This document shows, piece by piece, positions 27,736-36,567 of a stretch of DNA of 64,000 nt. The DNA comes from Prado023 sp963736425 (GTDB taxonomy: Bacteria; Actinomycetota; Actinomycetes; S36-B12; CAIYMF01). The notes beneath the pieces are model-generated. The model saw nothing but the letters and a program-made list of their open reading frames with translations, ran no database searches and had not been told where the DNA came from. The DNA is taken from the NCBI GenBank assembly GCA_963736425.1, contig CAVTOX010000003.1, positions 62,001-126,000 on the forward strand, written 5' to 3'. Made by a program: the position numbers and the translations under genes. Position 1 is the first letter of the stretch. Every line of letters begins with the position of its first letter.

Positions 27736-27902
27736 GGCCCTCCTGTCCAGTCGGCCCAAGGGTAGTGGCCGGACCCCACGCGGGGCGTGCAGCAAGCCCG
27801 TCACGGGCCGCGATTTGGGTGCTGCTCGCCGATTCGGATATCCTTCTCGGAGTATCACTCGGGCCTTTGCTGGCCTGCCCCCATCGGAACTGGAGTACGA
27901 CT

Positions 27903-28091
27903 ATGGCTGCCAACTGCGACGTCTGCGGCAAGGGCCCCGGTTTCGGCCACAGCATCTCGCACTCCCACCGACGGACCAAGCGTCGCTGGAACCCCAACAT
28001 CCAGTCGGTGCGCACCGTTGTGGGCGGCACGCCGAAGCGGGTCAAGGTGTGCGCCTCGTGCCTGAAGGCCGGCAAGGTCTCGCGCGCCTGA
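27903..28091 (+). CDS. rpmB: 50S ribosomal protein L28
   Basis: A 62-residue ribosomal protein reading MAANCDVCGKGPGFGHSISH, then SHRRTKRRWNPNIQSVR and VKVCASCLKAGKVSRA. Two CxxC pairs mark the zinc-binding C+ form. Transcribed divergently from the DAK protein gene, followed by a strong terminator. TATCCT at 27839-27844 is a possible -10 about 60 nt upstream. Confidence 0.96.
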   Translation: MAANCDVCGKGPGFGHSISHSHRRTKRRWNPNIQSVRTVVGGTPKRVKVCASCLKAGKVSRA

Positions 28092-28106
28092 TACGGCGCT
28101 GCGTGC

Positions 28107-28136
28107 AGGCCCCGGATCCCTGTGGGACCGGGGCCT
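28107..28136. terminator. Intrinsic-type hairpin between rpmB and thiL
   Basis: AGGCCCCGG (28107-28115) pairs with CCGGGGCCT (28128-28136); an inner TCCC/GGGA stem extends it. It sits between convergent rpmB and thiL ends, so it likely serves both. T content after the stem is low. Confidence 0.7.
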
Positions 28137-28159
28137 CGTCATGTCCGGACGTGTGGCGG

Positions 28160-29146
28160 CTACCCCGTGAAGTGGTCGTGGCCGCCGCTGCCGCGGGGGA
28201 CGCGCCCGCCGACCGTGACCCCGGGCGCCTCGAGCAGCTCGACGTCGGCGACGTCGCTGACCACGCCGATCGCGGTGAACCCCTCCGGCAGCACCGCGTC
28301 AGCCGGGAAGGTGGCAGCCACCGCGTGGTCCTCGCCCCCGGTGAGGACCCACACGAGCGGGTCGGCGTTGAACGCCGCCGCCGCCGAGGCCACCGGCTCG
28401 GCGACCTCGAGTCGCGTCGGGTCGATCTCGATGGCCACGGCGGAGGCGCGGGCGATGTGGCCCAGGTCGGCCACGAGGCCGTCGCTGACGTCGATCATGG
28501 ACGTGGCACCACCGGCGGCGGCTGCGAGAGCCGCCGCGTAGGGGGGCTCCGGGCGCCGTTGGGCGTCCACCAGGGCCCGAGGAGTGCGGAATCCACGCGA
28601 CAGGATCGACAGGCCCGCGGCGGCCCACCCCAACCGCCCTGCGACCGCCACGACGTCCCCCGGCTCGGCACCTGAGCGCAGGACCGGGTCCGGGCCGACC
28701 ATCTCCCCGATGGCCGTCACGGAGATGACGACGCGGTCGCTGCGGACGAGGTCACCTCCCACGATCGCCGCACCCTGGGCCTCGGCCTCAACGCGAAGGC
28801 CGGCGTAGAAGTCGGTGACCCACTCCACCGGCAGGTCCGCCGGCAGCCCGAGGGCGACGACCAGCGTGGTGGTGCGCGCGCCCATGACCGCCACATCGAT
28901 CAGGTTCTGCGCGGCGGCCTTGGCTCCGATGTCGGCGCCGGTCGACCAGTCGCGTCGGAAGTGCCGACCCTCGACGAGCATGTCGGTCGAGACCACCACC
29001 CGGCCGCCGCTGACCCCGACGACCGCTGCGTCATCACCGATGCCCACGTGCACTCCCGCTGCAGCGTGTCCCTCCAGGGCAGCGTCGATCCGCGTGATCA
29101 GGCCGAACTCCCCCACATCACTGATCAGTTCGCCGCCACCACTCAT
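28160..29146 (-). CDS. thiL: Thiamine-monophosphate kinase ThiL
   Basis: A 328-residue enzyme making thiamine diphosphate from thiamine monophosphate. Motifs: VGEFGLITRI, GIGDDAAVV (the conserved DD metal site), STDMLVEGRHF, AAQNLIDVAVMGARTTTLVV and MIDVSDGLVADLGHIA. ATG 29146 has CTGGAGGACCG directly upstream. The M. tuberculosis thiL lies in the same neighbourhood (recG-DAK-rpmB-thiL-ddl). The product is the cofactor of the TPP enzymes IlvB and the IlvG-like protein encoded nearby, though that link is only biochemical. Intact. Confidence 0.94.
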   Translation of the reverse strand: MSGGGELISDVGEFGLITRIDAALEGHAAAGVHVGIGDDAAVVGVSGGRVVVSTDMLVEGRHFRRDWSTGADIGAKAAAQNLIDVAVMGARTTTLVVALGLPADLPVEWVTDFYAGLRVEAEAQGAAIVGGDLVRSDRVVISVTAIGEMVGPDPVLRSGAEPGDVVAVAGRLGWAAAGLSILSRGFRTPRALVDAQRRPEPPYAAALAAAAGGATSMIDVSDGLVADLGHIARASAVAIEIDPTRLEVAEPVASAAAAFNADPLVWVLTGGEDHAVAATFPADAVLPEGFTAIGVVSDVADVELLEAPGVTVGGRVPRGSGGHDHFTG

Positions 29147-29180
29147 CGGTCCTCCAGTCTCGCCACTGTGTCGAGTGCGC

Positions 29181-29190
29181 ACGCTAGTCT
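29181..29190. promoter_or_regulatory. Overlapping divergent -10 elements for thiL and the Lrp-domain gene
   Basis: TAGTCT (29185-29190, plus) and TAGCGT (29186-29181, minus) share two bases. Polymerase could not occupy both at once, so the two promoters should exclude each other. Confidence 0.4.
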
Positions 29191-29240
29191 GGCGACAATG
29201 CTGCCCGGCACCCGGGTGGCCCCGACGGAAGGCCAGCATC

Positions 29241-29474
29241 GTGGTGCACGCCTACATCCTGATCCAGACCGAGGTGGGCAAGGCCCCGTCGGTGGTCGCT
29301 GAGATCGGCGCCATCGATGGCGTCACGGTGGCCCACGACGTCACCGGCCCCTACGACGTCATCGTCCAGGCCCAGGCCGGCTCGATCGACGACCTCGGAC
29401 GCCTGGTCGTTGCCAGCATCCAGAAGGTCCCGGGGATCACCCGCACCCTGACGTGCCCCGTGGTCAACCTCTGA
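29241..29474 (+). CDS. Stand-alone Lrp/AsnC ligand-binding (RAM) domain protein
   Basis: A 77-residue protein consisting only of the AsnC/Lrp ligand-binding fold: VVHAYILIQTEVGKAPSVVA, GVTVAHDVTGPYDVIVQAQA and ITRTLTCPVVNL. No helix-turn-helix is encoded. It starts at GTG 29241 with CGGAAGG upstream. Such single-domain proteins bind amino acids or other small molecules and can pair with full-length Lrp proteins; the partner is unknown. Its 3' end overlaps the start of the DUF3515 lipoprotein gene. Confidence 0.85.
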   Translation: MVHAYILIQTEVGKAPSVVAEIGAIDGVTVAHDVTGPYDVIVQAQAGSIDDLGRLVVASIQKVPGITRTLTCPVVNL

Positions 29475-29932
29475 GTCGCTCGCCCGCCCCACTGCTGACG
29501 GTGCTGGCCCTCGGCATCGGCATGCTGGCGGCATGCTCCCGCCCGGTCGAGGTTGATGCACCCGCCAGCCCTGCGCCGGAGGTGGCTGCGGCGTGTGCGC
29601 AGTTCACCGCCGCCCTGCCCGCCGAGCTCTCGACCGTGGGCGAGCGCCGCGACGTCACACCTGAGTCGAACCTGACCGCGGCTTACGGCGACCCTCCCGT
29701 CGGGGTTCGCTGCGGGGTCCCCGAGCCGGCTGCGCTGGAGCCCACCTCGACCCTGGTCACCGTGGACGGCATCGACTGGCTGCCCGAGGAGCTGACTGGC
29801 GGCTGGCGGCTGACCTCGATCGGCCGCACCGCGAACGTGGAGGTCTCCGTGCCCACCGAGCAGGGGCCGGCGCCGTCCGTCGCCGCCGACCTGGCCCCGA
29901 CGATCACCGCGACCCTCCCCGCAACCGAATGA
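29453..29932 (+). CDS. DUF3515 family lipoprotein
   Basis: A 159-residue exported protein with a lipoprotein signal (LLTVLALGIGMLAACSRP, lipobox LAAC). The mature part includes CAQFTAALPAELS, YGDPPVGVRCGVPEP and TVDGIDWLPEEL, as in DUF3515, whose function is unknown. In M. tuberculosis a DUF3515 gene is likewise next to thiL and ddl. The likely start is GTG 29453, overlapping the upstream gene by 22 bp; CTG 29471 would overlap by 4 bp. Confidence 0.75.
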   Translation: MPRGQPLSRSPAPLLTVLALGIGMLAACSRPVEVDAPASPAPEVAAACAQFTAALPAELSTVGERRDVTPESNLTAAYGDPPVGVRCGVPEPAALEPTSTLVTVDGIDWLPEELTGGWRLTSIGRTANVEVSVPTEQGPAPSVAADLAPTITATLPATE

Positions 29933-29962
29933 CGCTGCCGGCCGGACCGCCGGCGGGCGGCC

Positions 29963-31654
29963 TCAGATGCCTGTCGTGGTGCGCGGATACATCGCAGCAG
30001 GGTCGGTGATGACGTTGACCAGGTAGGGCACGCCGGAGGCGTAGGCACGGTCCAGGGCCGGACCGATCTGCTCGGGGTCGGTGACCATCTCCCCCGCCCC
30101 GCCGAGTGCCCGCACGACCTCGTCGTAGCGCGTCGCCGGCGCGAGCTCGGTGGCCACCCCGTAGCCGTGCAGCATCTGCATCGGCCCGCGCTCCAGACCC
30201 CACCCGGAGTTGTTGCCCATGACCATCACGACCGGAAGGTCGTGGCGGACGAGAGTGTCGACGTCCATCAGGGAGAACCCGGCGGCACCGTCGCCGAGGA
30301 GCAGGGTCACCTGCGCGTCGGGCCGGGCCACGCGCGCGCCGATCGCGTATCCCAGTCCCGTGCCGAGGCAGCCGAACGGACCCGGATCCAGCCAGCAGCC
30401 CGGCTGTGCGGGCTCCACGTACCTGCCCGCGAAGGAGACAAAGTCCCCACCGTCGCCGATCGTCACGGCATCGTCGGCCAGTCGGGGCAGGAGCTCGCCG
30501 TAGATGCGTGCCGGATGGATCGGGTCCGAGGTGCTGGCCAACAGGGCCGCGTCCCGGTCCCGGGCGGCCTGGTCCGCAGCCCGCAGGCCCTCCGCCCATT
30601 CCGGGGCGGCAGCCGTGCCTGTGGGCGCCAGCCGTTCGGCCAGCCCGCGCAGAACGAGGGGCAGGTCCCCGCGGACGGCCACCTCCACGGTATCGGGCCG
30701 GCGGTGGTCGGAGGAATCCGTCAGGTGGATGACCTTGGCCGGGGTCGCCGGGTTGCCGAAGATTCCGTAGCCGAGGCGGAAGTCCAGCGGGGCGCCGACC
30801 ACAACAACCACGTCCGCGCCCGTGAAGGCCGCGGACCGTGCCCGCGTGACCAGACTGGGATGCCCTGGGGCCAGCAGCCCCCGGCCCAGCCCCGTGAGGA
30901 TCACCGGCAGGTCGAACTGGGTCACGAGGTCGACGGCCTCCTGCTCGGCGAATCCCGACCACACGTCACTGGAGAGCACGATCACGGGGTTCCGGGCAGC
31001 GGCCAGCACCTCGCCAGCACGATCGAGGGCGTTGCCATCGGGAACCTTCACGGCCGGCGGGACGGGCTCCGGGCAGGGTGCTGTGGCCCCGAAGTAGAAG
31101 AGGTCCATCGGGACGTCGAGGAACACCGGACCGCGGTGCGGCGTCAGCGCGAGCCGGAACGCCTCGGCAGCGCGGGCCCCGATCGTCGCCGGATCCTTGA
31201 GCGTCCAGGCGGCCTTCGTCACCGGCCCCAGCAGGGCCGGGTGGTCGAACTCCTGCAGAGAGCCCGAGCCCCAGCGCGCCTCAGGTGCGCGACCACCGAC
31301 GACGACCATCGGGGCACCGTTGAACAGTCCCGTCGCCAGCGCGGACACCGCGTTTGTCACGCCCGGTCCGGCGGTGACCGCGGCGAACCCGGGCGTCCGG
31401 TTCAACCGGCCGGTGGCCTCGGCGGCGAACACAGCGGTGGCCTCGTGGCGGACGTCGAGGAGCCGCAGGGCACCGTTGCGCTCGGCGGACTTCCGATCGG
31501 GTGCGGCATCGAAACCCTGCTTGCCCCCGACCGCGGCGTCGTACAACGGGAAGATGTGGGCCCCCGACAGGGTGAAGAGGGTGGTCGCGCCGTACGCCTG
31601 CGCTGCGGAGAGGATGTGGTGCCCGCCGTGACCGGAGATCTTGGGTTCGCTCAT
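29963..31654 (-). CDS. Thiamine-diphosphate-dependent enzyme, acetolactate synthase-like (IlvG type)
   Basis: A 563-residue three-domain TPP enzyme. The N-terminal pyrimidine-binding domain has HEATAVFAAEATGRLNRTPG with the catalytic Glu (HEATAVFAAE). The C-terminal domain carries the TPP/Mg motif GDGAAGFSLMDVDTLVRHDL and later NNSGWG. It is not the main acetolactate synthase: that is IlvB at 61790-63553, with its regulatory subunit IlvN. It resembles the mycobacterial IlvG branch, whose substrate is not firmly established. It starts at ATG 31654 just downstream of the GNAT gene. Intact. Confidence 0.8.
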   Translation of the reverse strand: MSEPKISGHGGHHILSAAQAYGATTLFTLSGAHIFPLYDAAVGGKQGFDAAPDRKSAERNGALRLLDVRHEATAVFAAEATGRLNRTPGFAAVTAGPGVTNAVSALATGLFNGAPMVVVGGRAPEARWGSGSLQEFDHPALLGPVTKAAWTLKDPATIGARAAEAFRLALTPHRGPVFLDVPMDLFYFGATAPCPEPVPPAVKVPDGNALDRAGEVLAAARNPVIVLSSDVWSGFAEQEAVDLVTQFDLPVILTGLGRGLLAPGHPSLVTRARSAAFTGADVVVVVGAPLDFRLGYGIFGNPATPAKVIHLTDSSDHRRPDTVEVAVRGDLPLVLRGLAERLAPTGTAAAPEWAEGLRAADQAARDRDAALLASTSDPIHPARIYGELLPRLADDAVTIGDGGDFVSFAGRYVEPAQPGCWLDPGPFGCLGTGLGYAIGARVARPDAQVTLLLGDGAAGFSLMDVDTLVRHDLPVVMVMGNNSGWGLERGPMQMLHGYGVATELAPATRYDEVVRALGGAGEMVTDPEQIGPALDRAYASGVPYLVNVITDPAAMYPRTTTGI

Positions 31655-31715
31655 GCCTGTGATGCTTCCACCGCACCATGGGCCTGCGCCTGCCGGGGAC
31701 GCCCCCGGCGCTCTC

Positions 31716-32312
31716 TCACCGCGCGGGTGCGGGCTCGGCTCCGATCCGCCAGACGAGGCCCGAGCCGGTCTCCCCCGGGGCCTGTGCGGTCCGCTCCTCC
31801 CGACCGACCAGCCGGTACCCGCAACTCGGCGGGATGGCCGCGCTGCGCGTGTTGGCCTCGTCGTGCCGGATCTCCACATGGGTGATCCCGGGATGAGCCA
31901 GGAGGACTTGCGTGAGGGCGCCGACCACCCGAGTCATCAGGCCGCGGCCCTGGGCGTCGGAACTCAGCCAGTACCCGATCTCGATGCCGTCCGCCGCATC
32001 CGTGCGGTTCGTGTGCGCCCCAGTGCCGCCCACCACCCGGCCGCCCTCGAAGATCCCCAGCACGAGGTCGCCGCCCCCGAGGCGGTCCCGCTCCCACTGA
32101 CTGACCATCTCGGCCCGCTCGTCGTCGGTCATGGGCTCCTGGGCGACCCAGGGCAGGAAGGGCCGCAGGTGCTCGATGTTCTCCGCTATTGCCTGCGCCA
32201 TCGCCGGGACGTCGGACTCCCTCCACGTGCGGACCTCCAACCCGGGCACGTCGATGTGGTCCGGCAGCGGCTCACGGACCGGCACCGGGCCAGGGGCGGA
32301 CTCCTGGCTCAC
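31716..32312 (-). CDS. GNAT N-acetyltransferase, RimJ/RimL type
   Basis: A 198-residue acetyltransferase. LEVRTWRESDVPAMAQAIAE, GIEIGYWLSSDAQGRGLMTR (acetyl-CoA motif A, QGRGL) and ITHVEIRHDEANTRSAAIPPSCGYRLVG follow the RimJ/RimL order. In the last motif the typical xxRSxxVxExxGF is slightly altered. It starts at GTG 32312, overlapping the ddl stop by 4 bp (GTGA), so translation is coupled to ddl. Substrate unknown: possibly ribosomal protein N-termini, but equally a small molecule. Confidence 0.8.
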   Translation of the reverse strand: MSQESAPGPVPVREPLPDHIDVPGLEVRTWRESDVPAMAQAIAENIEHLRPFLPWVAQEPMTDDERAEMVSQWERDRLGGGDLVLGIFEGGRVVGGTGAHTNRTDAADGIEIGYWLSSDAQGRGLMTRVVGALTQVLLAHPGITHVEIRHDEANTRSAAIPPSCGYRLVGREERTAQAPGETGSGLVWRIGAEPAPAR

Positions 32313-33418
32313 CGCAGGCCGGTCCCGCGGCGCAGCGCGTCGGCGATGAGGTGGTCGACGAGGTCCCGGTAGGTCATCCCCGAGGCCTGCCACATCCGCG
32401 GGAACATCGAGATGGAGGTGAACCCGGGCATGGTGTTGACCTCGTTGACGATCGCTGCACCGTCCGGGGTCACGAAGAAGTCCACGCGTGCCAGGCCCTC
32501 GCAGGTCAGCGCATCGAAAGCCTGCACCGCCTGCGCCCGGACTGACTCCTCCACCTCGGCGGGCAGGTCGGCGGGGACGATCAGGTCCACGGCGTCCTCG
32601 AGGTACTTGGCCTCGAAGTCGTAGAAGTCATGCCCGGGTCGGACCACGATCTCCGCGCACACGCTGGCCGTCGGCCCGTCAGCCCCGTCCAGGACCCCGC
32701 ACTCGATCTCGCGCACCCCGAGGAACCCGGCCTCGACGATCACCCGGGGATCGTGGGCCCGGGCGGCCTCGATCGCGGCAGCCAGGTCGGCCATGTCAGT
32801 GACCCGGGTGATGCCCACACTCGATCCGGCGCGGGCCGGCTTGACGAACACGGGCAGCCCGAGGCGCGCGAGCCGCTCGAGGACGGCGTCTGGATCGGCA
32901 CCCCACTGGGCGGCCGTCACAAGCTCGTAGGGCCCCACCTCGAGGCCGGCCGCGAGCAGCACGGCCTTCATGTGCCCCTTGTCCATCGCCGCCGCCGACG
33001 CGAACACTCCGGAGCCGACATACGGGATCCCGGCGAGCTCGAGCAGGCCCTGGATCGTGCCGTCCTCACCCCACGGCCCGTGCAGGACCGGGAACACGAC
33101 GTCGACGTCGTGCAGGAGCCCGACGGCCGCATCCGGGGGCCGCACATCGATCCCCGCGTGGGTGGGGTCTCCGGGCAGCACCACGTGCGAGCCGGTGGCG
33201 TCCACGGCCGGGAGCCGCCCGTCGGTGATCCGCAGCCGCTCCGGCTCGTCGCGCTCCACCACCCAGCGGCCCGCGGTCGTGATCCCGATCGGGACCACGT
33301 CGTAGGCCGTGCGGTCGATCGCGGACAGGACGCTGCCGGCGCTGATGCACGAGATCGCGTGCTCGCTGCTGCGCCCGCCGAAGATCACTGCCACCCGGAT
33401 CCGCCGTTGCTCATCCAC
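32309..33418 (-). CDS. ddl: D-alanine--D-alanine ligase
   Basis: A 369-residue ATP-grasp enzyme for peptidoglycan precursor synthesis. It begins VDEQRRIRVAVIFGGRSSEH; ATP-grasp motifs are HGPWGEDGTIQGLLELAGIP, YVGSGVFASAAAMDK, FVKPARAGSSVGITRV and the C-terminal NEVNTMPGFTSISMFPRMW. GTG 33418 is the start: TAGGGT lies 7 nt before it. Length fits actinobacterial Ddl. The gene is divergent from a Cys/Met PLP enzyme and followed by a coupled GNAT. Intact. Confidence 0.94.
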   Translation of the reverse strand: MDEQRRIRVAVIFGGRSSEHAISCISAGSVLSAIDRTAYDVVPIGITTAGRWVVERDEPERLRITDGRLPAVDATGSHVVLPGDPTHAGIDVRPPDAAVGLLHDVDVVFPVLHGPWGEDGTIQGLLELAGIPYVGSGVFASAAAMDKGHMKAVLLAAGLEVGPYELVTAAQWGADPDAVLERLARLGLPVFVKPARAGSSVGITRVTDMADLAAAIEAARAHDPRVIVEAGFLGVREIECGVLDGADGPTASVCAEIVVRPGHDFYDFEAKYLEDAVDLIVPADLPAEVEESVRAQAVQAFDALTCEGLARVDFFVTPDGAAIVNEVNTMPGFTSISMFPRMWQASGMTYRDLVDHLIADALRRGTGLR

Positions 33419-33425
33419 GGCCCCG

Positions 33426-33452
33426 ACCCTAATGCGCACCAGCCGGTAGGCT
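33426..33452. promoter_or_regulatory. Divergent leaderless -10 elements, ddl and PLP-enzyme genes
   Basis: Minus strand TAGGGT (33431-33426) is 7 nt before GTG 33418; plus strand TAGGCT (33447-33452) is 8 nt before ATG 33461. Both genes appear to be transcribed without a 5' leader. Confidence 0.45.
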
Positions 33453-33460
33453 GCGGCGGC

Positions 33461-34624
33461 ATGGCCGACGATGACCGCAGCCCTGCCCCGGACCACGTGC
33501 CCGCGGCGCTGTCGGCAGCCAGCATCGCTGTCGCCATCGGCCGTCCCGCGCGCGACCCAGGGGCCCCGATGAATGCCCCGGCTGTGTTCAGCTCGACCTT
33601 CGCGGCCGGCGGCCCCGTCTCCTACGCGCGGGTCGGCAACCCCACGTGGACCGCGCTCGAGGAGGTACTGGCCGCTCTCGAGGGGCCCGGCTGCCACGCG
33701 ATCAGCTTCGCCAGCGGGATGGCCGCGATCTCGGCGGTGGCCGACCTCGTGCCGGTGGGCGCGGTCGTGGTGTCCCAGTCCGTCGCGTACAGCGGCACGC
33801 GCACGCAGCTGGCCCGGTGGAACGAGTCCGGGCGGATCGGATTGCGCGAGATTCCGGCCCGCGCGGACGAGCTCGTCGAGGCCGTGGCGGGCGCGGCCAT
33901 GGTCTGGTTGGAGACGCCGACGAATCCGACGCTCGAGGTCGTGGACATCGCCGCCGTCGTCGCCGCCGCGCACGAGGCCGGTGCCCTGGTGGTGGTCGAC
34001 TCCACCTTCGCCACACCGTTGGGCCAGAAGCCGCTGGACCTCGGTGCCGATGTCGTCGTGCACAGCGCCACGAAGTACCTGGCCGGGCACTCCGACGTGC
34101 TGCTCGGTGCAGTGGTCGCCCGGGATCCGGGCCTGGTCGAGCGGATCACCCGCAACCGGGTCCTCGGCGGCGGAATCCCCGGGCCGATGGAGGCCTGGAT
34201 CGCCCTGCGCGGGCTGCGCACGTTCCCGCTGCGCTGGGAGCGCGCGTGCGCCAACGCCGCGGAGATCGCCCGCCGATGCACCGAGCACCCCGCCGTGACG
34301 CGGGTGCGTCACCTGAGCCTGCCCGAGGACCCCGGTCATGACCTCGCGGTCCGCCAGATGACCGCCTTCGGCGCCATCATCAGCCTCGAGCTCCATGGGG
34401 GCGCGCAGGCGGCGGAGGCCGTGGCGGAAGCCACTCGGCTATGGGTGCACGCGACGAGCCTGGGCGGGGTGGAGTCCACCCTGGAGCGCCGACGCAAGTG
34501 GCCCGAGGAGAGCGCGGAGGTGCCCGACGGCCTCCTGCGGCTGTCAGTCGGGATTGAGGACGTCGAGGACCTCTGGGCCGACCTCGCCGCCGCCCTGGGC
34601 TCGCTGTCCGCCCCCAGCCGCTGA
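33461..34624 (+). CDS. Cys/Met metabolism PLP-dependent enzyme (cystathionine gamma-synthase / lyase family)
   Basis: A 387-residue fold-type I PLP enzyme. It shows AAISAVADLVPVGAVVV after SGMAA, WLETPTNPTLEVVDI, VVDSTFATPLGQKPLDLGAD and the PLP-lysine motif VVHSATKYLAGHSDVLLGAV. C-terminal SLGGVESTLERRRKW is the family's substrate loop. Sequence alone does not separate synthase from lyase: either transsulfuration direction, or methionine gamma-lyase, is possible. Divergent from ddl; intact. Confidence 0.88.
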   Translation: MADDDRSPAPDHVPAALSAASIAVAIGRPARDPGAPMNAPAVFSSTFAAGGPVSYARVGNPTWTALEEVLAALEGPGCHAISFASGMAAISAVADLVPVGAVVVSQSVAYSGTRTQLARWNESGRIGLREIPARADELVEAVAGAAMVWLETPTNPTLEVVDIAAVVAAAHEAGALVVVDSTFATPLGQKPLDLGADVVVHSATKYLAGHSDVLLGAVVARDPGLVERITRNRVLGGGIPGPMEAWIALRGLRTFPLRWERACANAAEIARRCTEHPAVTRVRHLSLPEDPGHDLAVRQMTAFGAIISLELHGGAQAAEAVAEATRLWVHATSLGGVESTLERRRKWPEESAEVPDGLLRLSVGIEDVEDLWADLAAALGSLSAPSR

Positions 34625-34668
34625 CGCTCCCCAGCGGGCCACGCCGGCGACGACGTCGCCCCGAAGCA

Positions 34669-35544
34669 CTACGCCGTTGGCTCCCCCAGCCGCACCCACA
34701 GCGGCGTGGTGACCGTCTCGATCGCCGGGCAGGTGACGTCGTGGTCGCGGTTGCGCCACACCCACTGGGTCATCACCAGCGGCCCACCGGTGAAGCCGAC
34801 ACGGGAGCAGGAGTCGATGGTCTGGCGCATCTTGCCGGCGAAGGTGCGGGCGCGTGAGTGCCCTGGCGCCCACAGTGGCACGTCGAGGGTCATACCGGCG
34901 GTGATCTGCCTCCACGCCAGGGCGTAGGTGTAGATGCCGGACCCGACGCCGCGGTCGGCCGCGGCGCGCAGGGCGCCCTGGATCAGCGCCTGGTTGTTGG
35001 CCGTCGTCCGGGACCACCGTCGCTCTGCGCGCGGCTCGACGTCGATCCAGACGAAGGGGGACGGGAAGTGCGCTGCGGCCATCGTGTCCAGGGCGAAGGC
35101 CGCCTGTGCATAACCGACGTTGGCGATCCGGTCGGCGTACGTGGTGGTGCCGAATGGGCCGGACCACCCGTGCTCGGCGCGCTCCGCAGCGTTGGGGTAG
35201 CTCAGCATCGTGTAGGCCGAGACGGCCACGCCCCGGTCTCTCGCGGCCTCCAGGTGCCCCGTCAGGCAGGGGTTGCGGGTGAAGGCCCGGCCGTTGGTCA
35301 GCCCGATCACGAAGAACTGCGCCTGGGTGGTCGGAAGGGGCAGCCCCTGGGTACGCCGCCCGGGCACACCCAACCCCCTGGGGCAGTTCGGCCAGGAGAT
35401 GTCCCCACCACGGATCCCGCCGGGAACCACACCGGCCTGTGCGGCTGGCATCTGGGTCAGGTCGTCGGCCGCGGCAGGGGCGAGGGCCCCCAGGGCGACC
35501 GACAGGGACAGGACCAGGCTTGCGAGGGCGCGTCGGGTGATCAC
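34669..35544 (-). CDS. Secreted DUF1906-like glycoside hydrolase-type protein
   Basis: A 291-residue exported protein. It starts at GTG 35544 with a strong signal peptide (VITRRALASLVLSLSVALGA, then LAPAAADD). The mature part contains GGDISWPNCPRG, VSAYTMLSYPNAAE, FVWIDVEPRAERRWS and GSGIYTYALAWRQI, the pattern of TIM-barrel peptidoglycan-acting proteins (DUF1906 / GH25-like) with an acidic IDVEP motif where a catalytic Asp/Glu would be. The family assignment is tentative. It lies just downstream of gpsA on the same strand. Confidence 0.6.
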   Translation of the reverse strand: MITRRALASLVLSLSVALGALAPAAADDLTQMPAAQAGVVPGGIRGGDISWPNCPRGLGVPGRRTQGLPLPTTQAQFFVIGLTNGRAFTRNPCLTGHLEAARDRGVAVSAYTMLSYPNAAERAEHGWSGPFGTTTYADRIANVGYAQAAFALDTMAAAHFPSPFVWIDVEPRAERRWSRTTANNQALIQGALRAAADRGVGSGIYTYALAWRQITAGMTLDVPLWAPGHSRARTFAGKMRQTIDSCSRVGFTGGPLVMTQWVWRNRDHDVTCPAIETVTTPLWVRLGEPTA

Positions 35545-35558
35545 GCGCCGAAGGCTAC

Positions 35559-36567
35559 CTACTCCGCGCCCATCTCCGGCTTCGTGACACGACCCATCAG
35601 CGCGCCGAGCATGTCGGCGGCGGCCATCTCGTGGTGCACCACCTGGACGACCTGCTCGGTGATGGGCATCTCGACACCGTGCGAGCGGCCCAGCTCGAGG
35701 ATCGGCAGGCAGGACTTCACGCCCTCGCAGGTCTGCTTGGTGACCGCGATCGTCTCCTCGACCGTCAGGCCCTTGCCGAGGTTCTCGCCGAACGTGCGGT
35801 TGCGCGACAGCGGCGACGAGCAGGTGGCGATGAGGTCGCCCATGCCGGCCAGGCCCAGGAACGTCATCGGGTTGGCGCCCAGCGCCACGCCCAGGCGCGA
35901 CATCTCCGCGAGCCCGCGGGTGATCAGCGAGGCCTGCGAGTTGGCCCCGTAGCCCAGCCCGACGGCCATGCCGTTGGCCAGGGCGATGACGTTCTTGACC
36001 GAGCCGCCGATCTCCGCGCCGACGACGTCGGTGGTCCAGTAGGGCCGGAAGTAGTTGGTGGTGCACGCCTCCTGCAGGCGGCGCGCCGAGGCCTCGTCCG
36101 GGCAGGCGACCGTGGTGGCCGCAGGTGCGCGCTGGGCGATCTCACGCGCGAGGTTCGGGCCGGACACGACGGCGACCCGCTCGGGCGGGATGCCGCCGTC
36201 CTGGGCGATGACCTCGCTCATCCGGCGCATGGTGCCCAGCTCGATGCCCTTCATCAGCGACACGACCACGGCGTCGGGCTCCATCAGCTCGCGCCAGGCC
36301 TGCAGGTTCATCGCCAGTGTCTGGGCCGGGATGGCCAGGATCACCAGGGAGGCGCCGGCCAGGGCCTCGGCCGGCGTCGCCGGTGGCCCGCATCTGCTCC
36401 GGGAGGGCGATTCCGGGGTGGAACATCTCGTTGGTGTGCGTGGTGTTGATCGACTCCTCGACCTCGGGCTCGCGGGCCCACATCACGACATCACCACCGG
36501 CGTCGCACAGGACCATCCCGAACCCGGTGCCCCAGGACCCTGCACCCATCACCGCTACGCGAGCCAT
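35559..36567 (-). CDS. gpsA: Glycerol-3-phosphate dehydrogenase [NAD(P)+] GpsA (one apparent frameshift)
   Basis: Makes sn-glycerol-3-phosphate for phospholipid synthesis. N-terminal MARVAVMGAGSWGTGFGMVL is the GxGxxG dinucleotide-binding motif; the main part includes SLMKGIELGTMRRMSEVI, VVSGPNLAREIAQRAPAATT (catalytic region), GGSVKNVIALANGMAVGLGY and LAGMGDLIATCSSPLSRNR. The frame slips near 36372 in a GCCGGCC run; deleting one base gives GDAAEALAGASLVILAIPAQ and a normal protein of about 335 residues. ATG 36567 overlaps the plsC stop by one base. plsC-gpsA order makes sense: both serve phosphatidate synthesis. Confidence 0.88.

Noticed and set aside
29198..29302. Small plus-strand frame with a -10 (TAGTCT) 7 nt upstream, overlapping the Lrp-domain gene
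   Set aside because: It overlaps a conserved gene in another frame and its product is Arg/Pro-rich without motifs; more likely the -10 serves the Lrp gene with a short leader.
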